DNA from: Hyaloperonospora brassicae
Lineage: Eukaryota > Oomycota > Peronosporomycetes > Peronosporales > Peronosporaceae
Direction: 5' to 3'
Assembly (NCBI GenBank): GCA_947650285.1
Contig: CANTFL010001067.1
Location: 1-64,000 of the forward strand
DNA: 64,000 nt
Below, piece after piece: positions 35,663 through 43,715 of the stretch. The translations under genes and the position numbers were made by a program. The first letter of the stretch is position 1, and every line of letters starts with the position of its first letter. The notes below the pieces were generated by a model, which worked only from the letters and a program-made list of their open reading frames with translations, was not told the DNA's origin and made no database searches.

Positions 35663-36056
35663 TGTAATGGGGCACATCCTTGCGTGAACTTAACGCAAGG
35701 GTGTTGGTGCCCCGACAGACGTACACGAGGCAAACGAGGAAGCGTAGATAAGGGAAAAGCAGAACTGTTATATTAATATAATTAAGTCTTTAACTACTGT
35801 CTCTCTGTTTGACTTAACTTAATTATACTAATCTAACTGAGTGTATGGTGACGTCTCGTCACCACTCATTGCGCGCGTCTTGCGGCGATTGGTGGGTTGA
35901 TATCATCACGATATCAACCAATGAACAGACCCCTTTTGGTCGACCCTTCAATATCACCACTATTGGTGATATTGTTTAAAGAATATCCATCTTTATATTC
36001 TTTATTGTCACTATCTCTTGAAAGTGACAATTCCATGTAACGGCTGCCCCGTTACA
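35663..36056 (-). repeat. 3' LTR of copy A2 (394 bp)
   Basis: Plus-strand ends are TGTAATGGGG and GTTACA. It is nearly identical to the A4 LTR (54543-54935) and closer to that and to the solo LTR than to its own 5' partner. It consists largely of hairpins: 35895-35904 with 35910-35919 (10-bp stem), 35949-35958 with 35965-35974 (10-bp stem), a TTATATTAATATAA palindrome, GGTGACG..CGTCACC, and AAAGAATAT..ATATTCTTT. Confidence 0.92.
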
Positions 36057-36070
36057 TCACTCCCCCCATC
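36057..36070 (-). promoter_or_regulatory. Polypurine tract of copy A2
   Basis: In element direction GATGGGGGGAGTGA immediately precedes the 3' LTR. It primes plus-strand cDNA synthesis in LTR elements. The same tract with one more G is present in A4 (54936-54950). Confidence 0.8.
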
Positions 36071-36189
36071 AACTGATAGTCACCGTGTGACTATCCAAAA
36101 TATGGTGGCCACCCGTTGGGCACCATTGGGACAGGGAGCACTTGTTGGGTCCGTTCCGTTCACTTTCCGCTTGACCTGGCATAGTTAAC

Positions 36190-37202
36190 ATGTCTATGCG
36201 GGGTGAAGCAAGACACGCACAGCCCACTTCTGTGCCCGCGTCTGCGGCAGACGATTCGTCGTCTGCTGCTCCTTCTCCGCCTGCAGCAACAGGTGATGCA
36301 GGTGCACGCGGTACCACACCGCGTGCGCATGATGACCCCGACATTGAGGTCATCTACTCTGGCGAGTCAGACGTTTCTGACTCGGACAATGCGCCAGAGG
36401 CGTCTCGCTCACCGGCGACGCCTCAGTATTCGCCAAGGCCACTGCCGAACGAACGGACTCGTGAGATGCATCACAGTCTGTTCGGCAGTGTTGACGATGA
36501 TCAGGGTGATGAGGAATTCTATTCCTCGCCACCGCCGGCTCGTGCGTCTTCGCACGAGCGTGATGACGATGGCGTGAGCCGTCGTCAATCTGGGAGCCGT
36601 GGTACCGACAGAGGATACCACTGTGATAGCCTGATGAGTTGAAGCCGTGGAGTTTGCCCGAACGGCTCATCAATGGCCTGTCTCACAAGACAAGCCAACA
36701 ACATCGAATACCCTTATTCGATGCGACTGGGCTTCACGGCATGGATCCCAGCGCAAAGAACTTTCGCGCTGAGAAAGACTTTTATCTCGATGTCTTCCTT
36801 AGGTATCGATGGTACAACAGCAACCAAAAGCGTGACAAGGCCTCGCTTTTGGCTGCGTGGAACGCGTTCGTCCCAAACGTAAAGAATTTTGGACGAGAAG
36901 GGTGGCTCAAGAAACTTGAGGCGACACGCCTCAGGTTCGAAAGGCGAACGCCAACCGGTGCTAGGTACCGGTTGCATTGTTTATCGAGTGAGGCGGGCAT
37001 TCCTTGCCTCAAATGGGGAGACCCTTGTGCGAGTTGTGTTGACAACTCGCGGCGTGCACATAGGGATGTGTACTCCCTAAATTCGCCCTGGGGAAGGGCA
37101 CACATCTCGGCTGAGATGCGTGACGCGATTGCAAACTTGCAATCCGTCTACAAGCGCCTAGGACGCGTGTTTACCGATGGGCCACAGGACTCAATCGGAT
37201 GA
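36190..37202 (+). pseudogene. Antisense gene of family A, first part, copy A2
   Basis: Opposite strand to gag-pol, with an ATG 133 bp inside the 3' LTR. The N-terminus (150 codons) is Ala/Ser/Pro-rich and acidic, with DDPDIEVIYSGESDVSDSD. A frame change near 36620 then leads into a folded-looking domain (36639-37202) with FYLDVFLRYRWYNSNQ, WNAFVPNVKNFGREGWLKKL, RYRLHCLSSEAGIPCLKW and CASCVDN. In A4 the same junction is read without interruption, so the shift is a lesion of A2. It ends with a stop that overlaps the next start (ATGA at 37199-37202). Function unknown; the Cys cluster could bind metal. Confidence 0.7.
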
Positions 37203-37450
37203 GTCCTCGTCGTACTGGCGGACGAGACCTTCAACGTCCATCAACAGCTGAGAGCGGGGCTCCGAGCTGTTCCAAGAGGGTGGATACCCCCGCCACTGGA
37301 CGAGGTAGCTCGTCCTTGATCCTGAATCGTCACGGTGGTTCAAGATACGCTCCACTAGAAAGCGTTGATCACCGTGAGCATCCACCAAAGGATGCGGTGG
37401 AGGAGGAAAGACCTCCTCCAGATGATTCGGCTCACCATCTCGACCCTTAC
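37191..37450 (-). CDS. Chromodomain of family A, copy A2
   Basis: Within the minus frame 37191-37685, the segment DQRFLVERILNHRDDSGSRT, YLVQWRGYPPSWNSSEPRSQ and LLMDVEGLVRQYDE is a clear chromodomain: aromatic positions F, Y and W, then EP. Such domains read methylated histone tails and steer integration. Here the domain lies about 280 bp beyond the pol stop at 37682, in another frame, with the antisense coiled coil between. The intact A4 copy has the same arrangement, so the separation seems original and expression would need splicing or another device. Confidence 0.75.
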
Positions 37451-37912
37451 GAGACGGATCGCGCAATCGATGAATTGCGCGATGACTTGAAGCACGAGCG
37501 CGACCGACGCTACGCTTTGACCGATACCGTGCGGAAGAACCGCAAGGATCGCGAGGCTGATCGGGCGAGAGACCGCGCCGATTATGCCACAGCGCAGCTT
37601 CAGGTCGAGCGGGATGTCCGCTCCCTTTTCGGCGAGCTGGCGACAGCTCGCGGGGAGATATCTCGGTTGAGTTCCGAGGTATCACATCTGCGCGACCAGA
37701 CGGATCGTCTGGAGCGCGAACGCAAGAACTTGATGGATGTTCTTGAACGTGGGGCTATCTTCATCGGAAGAAGAAGGCTCGTACTGACAGTACGGCCTGA
37801 GCCTCCCCACGTAAAACGTAGGATGCGTGCGCATCCTACGTGGCAATTCGAGTGTGTATGCATTGCCCTTGCGATGCAACACTCGAAATGGCCCAATGTA
37901 GTTCAGCAGTAG
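37199..37912 (+). CDS. Antisense gene of family A, second part with coiled coil, copy A2
   Basis: A 237-codon open frame on the plus strand. Residues 1-60 lie antisense to the chromodomain. Residues about 80-185 form a long charged coiled coil (AIDELRDDLKHERDRR, LTDTVRKNRKDREADR, QTDRLERERKNLMDVLERG). The same frame, open or nearly open, is present in old copies A1 (4508-4876) and A5 (58044-58319). It starts inside the stop codon of the first part (ATGA overlap), suggesting either termination-reinitiation or one ancestral reading split by mutation. No known domain beyond the coiled coil. The last 45 codons run over the pol C-terminus in antisense and may not be genuine. Confidence 0.55.
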   Translation: MSPRRTGGRDLQRPSTAESGAPSCSKRVDTPATGRGSSSLILNRHGGSRYAPLESVDHREHPPKDAVEEERPPPDDSAHHLDPYETDRAIDELRDDLKHERDRRYALTDTVRKNRKDREADRARDRADYATAQLQVERDVRSLFGELATARGEISRLSSEVSHLRDQTDRLERERKNLMDVLERGAIFIGRRRLVLTVRPEPPHVKRRMRAHPTWQFECVCIALAMQHSKWPNVVQQ

Positions 37913-38365
37913 TTTACTACTGCCGACACTAGTGACTGCATGTCCAGGTAAGTTTACCGTAGATAGTAGTACTAGGTCGTTAACTTTAAATGAAAGAACA
38001 TTTGCTTCTCCATTCTTGTCTGCGCTCCGTTTCTGGCGGTCCACCGCATTTGCGATGGAGTCCTGAACGAAACGGACTACCGCCTCTCGAGTCAGCAGAG
38101 AGTTTTTTGCTGACTCTTTGTTTTGTCTGGCAGTGCGCTTCGTGCGCACTGCTAAGAGATTGTTCTCTTCTTCAGCGAGGTTGTCCTCTTCCTCGCTGGA
38201 CATAATCGTTGACGATGCTGAATATACCAGCATTGTCATCATCATTCGAGTCAATAATAGCGTCTCCGCTATTATTGAGGTGATCTTCTTCATCGATGTC
38301 GACTTGATCGACATCGGCATCATACGTGACGACGTTAGCGTCGAGACGTGATGAGCAAGAGCCAA
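37682..38365 (-). pseudogene. Pol C-terminus, integrase GPY/F region, copy A2
   Basis: The minus frame contains DSIANAVDRQKRSADKNGEA, VNDLVLLSTVNLPGH and YIGPFRVLHRKGNAYTLELP (the GPY/F module), then HPTFYVGRLRPYC and FALQTIRLVAQM before a TGA at 37682. The reading enters from the main pol frame by a one-base insertion near 38205; A1 lacks that base. Ahead of it is an Asp/Glu-rich stretch (38220-38360). This module helps integrase multimerise and bind DNA. The stop position is shared with A4 and nearly with A1. Confidence 0.8.
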
Positions 38366-41123
38366 AACGGTTTTTGCTCGAAAGAGTCCCCCCCCTTATC
38401 CAAGAGTCACACTCTAGAAGGGCGGGTACACGTGGATGGCGTAGGCCATTCACGTACAACGGTGTGTGCAGTGTTGAGGCATGCACCGAATTATTGATGG
38501 CGAATTCCACCATGGGTAGAAATTCGCTTCAACTCGAAAACGAGTGGACATATCCTCGAAGGATCTCTTCGAGGACACGGTTCGCACGTTCCGTCTGACC
38601 ATCTGTTTCTGGATGGTCAGAAGTGGACATCTTCAATCGTGTTCCGAGAGTACGGAACATGGTTTGCCAAAATGCCGCCGTGAACCGAGGGTCACGGTCG
38701 GATACGAGTTCACGGGGTAACCCGTGGAGTCTAAAGACCGTGTCTAGAAAGACACGAGCACAACCTTGAGCCTTGATCGACTCAGGGACTGCAGCAAGAT
38801 GGACCATCTTGCTGAATCGGTCAACAAACACAAGAATACCATTATTCTTGTGAGCGTCTTCGGGAAAACCGAAGACGAAGTCCATTGAAACGGACTGCCA
38901 GCACTCTGTCGGAACAGGCAGAGGCTGCAATGGCGCACGGGATGAAGGACTAGGCTTCACCCGTTGACAAACCTCGCAAGCACGTATGTACTTGCGTACA
39001 AACTGATACCGGCGGGGCCAGTAAAAGTCACGACTTACCGTGAGGTAAGTCTTTTCTCTCCCACGATGGCCGCCTGTTGGGGCATCGTGACACTCATGCA
39101 TGATGCGTAAACGCAAATCATGATGAGCGGGTACGACGACACGAGGCGTGTCATCGGCAACAGCTGTATAGTACAGCAATCCGTTGCGTGTACTATACCG
39201 ATCCTCATCGGATCGGTACAAAGCCAGTAAATCCGTCATCGATTTACTGGATGGATTCACCAGATGATCCATCAATCGCAGAAGATCCTTATCTTCCGCG
39301 TATGCCTTTCGTACGTCGTCAAGTAAACTTGACGACGGGACACTGACTGACAGTGTCGCAACAGTGGGCTTATCCTCACTGTTGATTTGTGCGTCCGGCT
39401 CGAAATCGGGCCGTCGCGAAAGCGCATCAGCGACGACATTGAGTCGTCCTGGTTTCTACTCCACGGAGAAGTTATACTCCGCGAAGAAAGACAGCCACCT
39501 CGCCATTCTTTGCGAGAGGTGTGGGCTGTTTACGGCCGTGCGTAATGACGCATGGTCCGTGTAGACAACAAACGGTCTATCTCCCAAGAGATAGACGCGA
39601 AACTTAGCCAGTGCGTATTTCATGGCAAGGAGTTCCTTGTCATGCACTGGGTAATTACGCTCAGCTGCTTGCAGCTGACGCGACTGATAACAGATGACGC
39701 GCTCCGCGCCATCTGCATCGAACTGCATTAACGCACAGCCGATTGCGAAATCGCTGGCGTCACAGACCACATGAAATGGTCTGTCCTGATCTGCAATCGC
39801 CAAGATCGGCGATTGCATCAAGCTTTGCTTGATACCTTCAAAGGAACGCTGGCACTCAGCGTTCCATGACCACTTGACATTTTCCTTGAGCAAACAAGAA
39901 AGATGTACCGTCATCTCGGCGTAGTTGCGCGAGTACTTGTGCAAGTACGCCGGTAGCCCAAGGAACTTACGAAGTCCCTTGACATCGACTGGCACTGGCC
40001 AGTCGGTGATCGCCTTGATCTTTTCGGGATCAGGGCGTACGCCGTGTTTCCCCACGATGCACCCAAGAAGTGGTATTTCGCTAGCCGCGAATATACACTT
40101 CTTGAGGTTGGCGTACAACTTATGCTTGCGCATAAGTTGAAGAACCTGACGAACGTGAGTTCTGTGAACTTCAACGTCCGTCTTTCCGTCCATAGCCCGG
40201 CTATGGACGAACACATCGTCGAAGTAACTCGGTGCGAAGTCTCGCACCGGTCTCAACAGATTTGTTACACATCTGTTGAATGTTGCAGGGGCATTACTCA
40301 GCCCCTGTGGCATCACTAGCCACTCCCACAGCATTCCGCTGGGGGTACTCACTGCCGTGAACGGGATGTCCTGTTCACGCATGAGGATCTGATAGAATCC
40401 ATCCATCAGATCCATGGACGAAATGATGGTACTCTTTGACATACCATCTATGATTACGTCCTTCCTCGGTATCGGCGTCTGGGCCGGTACCGTTGCAGCA
40501 TTCAACTTGTTGAATGCGTGCACTATCCTCCATCCTCTTGTGGCCTTTCGCACACAGAAGGTCGGAGAGCTGTGAGGGGATGTTGATTCTCTCACATGGC
40601 CCGCTGCTAAGCGATCGGCAAAGAACTTGTCGATCGCTAGTACTTGTTCACGAGGCAGTGGCCACTGCCTCATGACACCGTACTTCGAGCCCGGTTTAAG
40701 CTCGATCTCGTGTCGAGTGCCTTTGTCCTTAGGCAACTCGCAAGGTACGGATTCAGGGAACACATCCCTGAATGCGATCAAATCCTTATACAAAGGATTT
40801 GACTGAAGTGACCCCCAGGATTGAGACGTGTATCGCTCAATCCGAGTCCTCTCATCGAGGACACTTTCGTCCATCGATGAGCTGCTGAGAACCCATTCGT
40901 TCTCAGCAAATACTGTTGCCGACCGAATATCGGTCACATACTCATCCTCTGTGACGAGTATGCAGATCTGCTTGACTTTGCCACTACGCAGATCACGCAA
41001 GAACCGTTTCGGTTCTAGCGTTGGCAACTGAGTTATCTCCGAAGTCAACTTCGGAGGCACAATCAGATCAAGCGTATAAGCGCCTACGCTTGATCCGTCA
41101 TTAACCAAGCCGTTCAACGTCAT
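38205..41123 (-). pseudogene. Pol: reverse transcriptase, RNase H and integrase core, copy A2
   Basis: One frame with two nonsense codons, TAG at 39456-39458 (Tyr in A1) and TGA at 38529-38531 (Trp in A1). RT: IVHAFNKLNAATVPAQTPIP, DLMDGFYQI, VMPQGLSNAPATF and the catalytic YFDD box at 40215-40226. RNase H: CDASDFAIGCALMQFD, ERNYPVHDKELLAMKYAL, YTDHASL. Integrase: HDAPTGGH..CEVC zinc finger, MDFVFGFPEDAHKNNGI, SDRDPRF and NRVLEEILRG for the D,D,E triad. All catalytic residues are present; apart from the two stops and the frameshift near 38205 the enzyme would be full-length. Confidence 0.93.
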
Positions 41124-41319
41124 CGGTTTCGTCCTGGGAACTTGCTTCCACAGGTTGCTGAAGGCCTAATCCCTCAGCAAGCGACTCTTGAGGAATTCCT
41201 TCCTCAAGTACGTGGGGACTCATTCCCTCGACGTCTTCCGACTGTGGCTGTGCAACCACAGTCAGGTACCGATCCTCTACGGTCGACTCTCCAGTCGACC
41301 TAGGATTTCATGTTGCCCT

Positions 41320-42015
41320 TTAGGGGCAACATGATTTCTTTCTTCTAAGATGCTGCCCGCTAGGCATGCATCCATGTCCCGGTCCACTCGACTTATTCGA
41401 GTGGTGGAACTTCGGCGCAGCCTGTACTTCTGTACAGCCGCCGGGAGCTTGCTCCACAGTGTAGTGATCAACTACACTGTGATCTTGTGCAGTCGTGCTA
41501 ACGACCGTACCGCAAGTGAGGCCATCGCACTCACTCGCAGAACATCCACACGCTTGTGGACGCTCCAAGATGTTCATCAGATGGCCATCTGATGAACAAG
41601 CGGCAGGCATCTTCACGGATCGATGCTGCCAGCTCACCCTTGGCTCGTACTTTCTGAGCCAAGGTAATCCCAGGATGACATCAAATTTGTCATCCAGATC
41701 TAGTACGATGAAGTCATCATCGTACTGTTCGCCCTCTAACGTGTAGTGGATTCCTACTACACGTTTCTCAACAGTTATCGATGCGCCTGTTGCAAGGCGC
41801 ACCGTCATCCTTGTGAGGGGAATGTCGCGCTCAACGAACTTGAGCCTACGACCCTCTAGTGACTGGCGTCGAACAAAGTTGTTCGACGCCCCACAGTCTA
41901 CTAGGGCACGAAGCGACAAATCATTTGTCGCTTCCAACTTCAAGGTGATGAGCGAAACGTCATCACCAGGTGCAGAGACACACAATGATTGTGTATCTGG
42001 AGCAACTTTCGTCAA
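41320..42015 (-). CDS. Aspartic protease of family A, copy A2
   Basis: Minus frame; the active-site block LRALVDCGASNNFVRRQSL is at about 41870-41910 (DCGA at 41887-41898), the flap region is RLATGASITV, and the second-half block FDVILGLPWLRKYEP follows. The active-site triad is D-C-G rather than D-T/S-G. Retropepsin-like enzymes of this kind cut the Gag-Pol precursor. The frame is -1 relative to gag and differs from that of RT. The C-terminal 90 codons are Cys/Ser-rich and poorly conserved; they are also readable in relic A3 (48300-48430). Confidence 0.8.
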   Translation of the reverse strand: MTKVAPDTQSLCVSAPGDDVSLITLKLEATNDLSLRALVDCGASNNFVRRQSLEGRRLKFVERDIPLTRMTVRLATGASITVEKRVVGIHYTLEGEQYDDDFIVLDLDDKFDVILGLPWLRKYEPRVSWQHRSVKMPAACSSDGHLMNILERPQACGCSASECDGLTCGTVVSTTAQDHSVVDHYTVEQAPGGCTEVQAAPKFHHSNKSSGPGHGCMPSGQHLRRKKSCCP

Positions 42016-42065
42016 GAGATTTGCAAATTCTCTTGAGGTTGCTGGATCAGTAGGGCGCTCCGCCC

Positions 42066-43221
42066 CTACTGACCCCGATCATTTTTTGATGGTCCGTCTC
42101 GCTGTTGCGGCTTCGCAACAGCGCTGGACCCACGTCCATTGCCCTTTCTGGCGAATGGTCGTCCATTTCGCTCAGTACTGTTTGGTACTGGGCGTGGAGG
42201 ACTACACTCGTATACGTAGTGCCCTAACTTCTGACAGCGATTGCACCTCTGCAATCGCTTGTTGTTCGAAGAGCGAGGTCTCTCGCTCTCAACATAGCAG
42301 AGGTCCATTGGTTCTGGACTTCCGATCTCTTGTCGTCTCGGTGGACGATAAGAGTTTGAGCTAGCATGAGCCTGTCTCATGCTAAAGTCTTCCTGTTCCG
42401 CGGCTGATATCGCATCTTCCAGCGTATTCAGCTCAAGGCGGAACAGGTGGCTCCTGACGGGCCCTTCTGCGAGCCCTTGCATGAACACCGTAATCAACGT
42501 GTGTTCATGGACTGGGTTAGCAGTTATACTACTCGCGAGGAGTCGTATATGTTGAGCGTAAGCGTGCACATCACGCTTACCCTGCTTGAGTTTCAGGAGC
42601 TCTGAACGAGCCCTGAACTCAGCCCGTGGTGGCTCAAACGTTTGTCTGGGCCGGGACTTGAAGTCATCTAGCGACCTAAACACATGTGGGTCGCTACTCT
42701 CGAGCCCCAGGGACCAAGTTTTAGCACGTCCTGCCAAGTGGGTCTGAGCAAATGTGAGTTTCATTTGCTCATCTTCGACGCGACGAGCCTTTAAGGCTCG
42801 GTCGAGTTCGACAAACCACAGTAACAGGGAGTCTTCCGGGACTTCACTGTACTTGGAGATGTCAACTTCCATGACCTCGGGACGACGCGCATGCGCCGTC
42901 CCGCCCACAGCAGCATGGAATTGCTGCTGTCTCAACATCTCTGTCTGTTGAGCACCGAGTTCTCTCAACTGCTCGGCCTGTTGAGAGCCTTGCTGGTGAA
43001 GCAAGGCTACTTTCTACCTCTCGATGAGCAAGTTCATTTTGAATGAACTTGGAGATAGCGGCATGTTGTTGGTCTCTGTCTAGAAACTCCAACATGGCGC
43101 TAATGACGAACTCGCCTACGGTAGAACTCATTCGTTCTACCGCACCCCATCCGATGTCACTCAAATGGGTAAACCCTTCACGCGTTGCGTGAAAGGTCTC
43201 TTCATCATCCAACATGTTCAT
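42066..43221 (-). pseudogene. Gag of family A, copy A2
   Basis: Two overlapping minus frames, 42862-43221 and 42066-43004, joined by a frameshift near 43010; relic A3 reads through this point in one frame. The protein begins MNMLDDEETFHATREGFTHL. It has a Gln-rich helix, a capsid-like block (DSLLLWFVELDRALKARR, LTFAQTHLAGRAKTWSLGLE, VFMQGLAEGPVRSHLFRLE) and a CCHC zinc knuckle CNRCQKLGHYVYEC at 42205-42245, then a basic tail. It forms the particle and binds RNA. It ends in TAG at 42066, with protease in the -1 frame. Confidence 0.88.
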
Positions 43222-43247
43222 GTTGGATGTTGTGGTCCTTGGAAGGA

Positions 43248-43263
43248 CTACAAAGTGCTACCA
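43248..43263 (-). promoter_or_regulatory. Primer-binding site of copy A2
   Basis: In element direction TGGTAGCACTTTGTAG starts two bases after the 5' LTR. Its complement CTACAAAGTGCTACCA ends in CCA as a tRNA 3' end should. The tRNA identity cannot be named from memory. In A3 the same place (about 46593-46608) is degraded. Confidence 0.8.
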
Positions 43264-43265
43264 GG

Positions 43266-43659
43266 TGTAACGGGGCACACCCTTGCGTGAACTTAACTCA
43301 AGGGTTTTCGGTGACCCGACAGACGTACACGTGGCAAGCGAGGAATCGTAGGTAGGGTAAAAGTAAAACTGTTATATTAATATAATTAAGTCTTTTAACT
43401 ACTGTCTCTCTGTTTGACTTAACTTAATTATACTAATATAACTGAGTGTATGGTGACGTCTCGTCACCACTCATTGCGCGCGTCTTGCGGCGATTGGTGG
43501 GTTGATATCGTCAAGATATCAACCAATGAGCAGACTCTTTGGTCGACCCTTCAATATCACCACTATTGGTGATATTGTTCAAAGAATACTCAACTTAATA
43601 TTCTTTATTGTCACTATCTTGAAAGAGATAATTTCCATGTAACGGGCTGCCCCGTTACA
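43266..43659 (-). repeat. 5' LTR of copy A2 (394 bp)
   Basis: Plus-strand ends TGTAACGGGG and CCCGTTACA. The length equals the 3' LTR, but about 35 differences are concentrated in its first 120 bp (plus-strand order) and near its end. Hairpins are kept in the centre (GGTTGATATC..GATATCAACC, AATATCACC..GGTGATATT). The promoter for gag-pol RNA should lie here. Confidence 0.92.
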
Positions 43660-43715
43660 TTTGACTTTTTTACGTGCTCATAATCACGAGTCGTTTGTAG
43701 CCGGAGCCGTAACGA

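Larger units (their letters stand above)
35663..43659 (-). mobile_element. Family A Ty3/Gypsy chromovirus, copy A2, nearly complete (7997 bp)
   Basis: Both LTRs (394 bp each), PBS, gag with CCHC knuckle, aspartic protease, RT-RNase H-integrase with GPY/F, a separate chromodomain and PPT, all on the minus strand, plus a two-part gene on the plus strand next to the 3' LTR. Pol carries only two stops and few frameshifts, far less decay than A1, A3 or A5. The two LTRs differ at roughly 35 positions by eye, and no target duplication is present (CTAAT on the left, TTTGA on the right). The whole element is rich in short perfect inverted repeats. Confidence 0.92.

Noticed and set aside
36350..36673. 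Minus-strand frame of 107 codons antisense to the family A opposite-strand gene
   Set aside because: Low-complexity His/Arg/Ser product, not in phase with pol and not conserved in A1 or A5. It is explained by the plus-strand gene.
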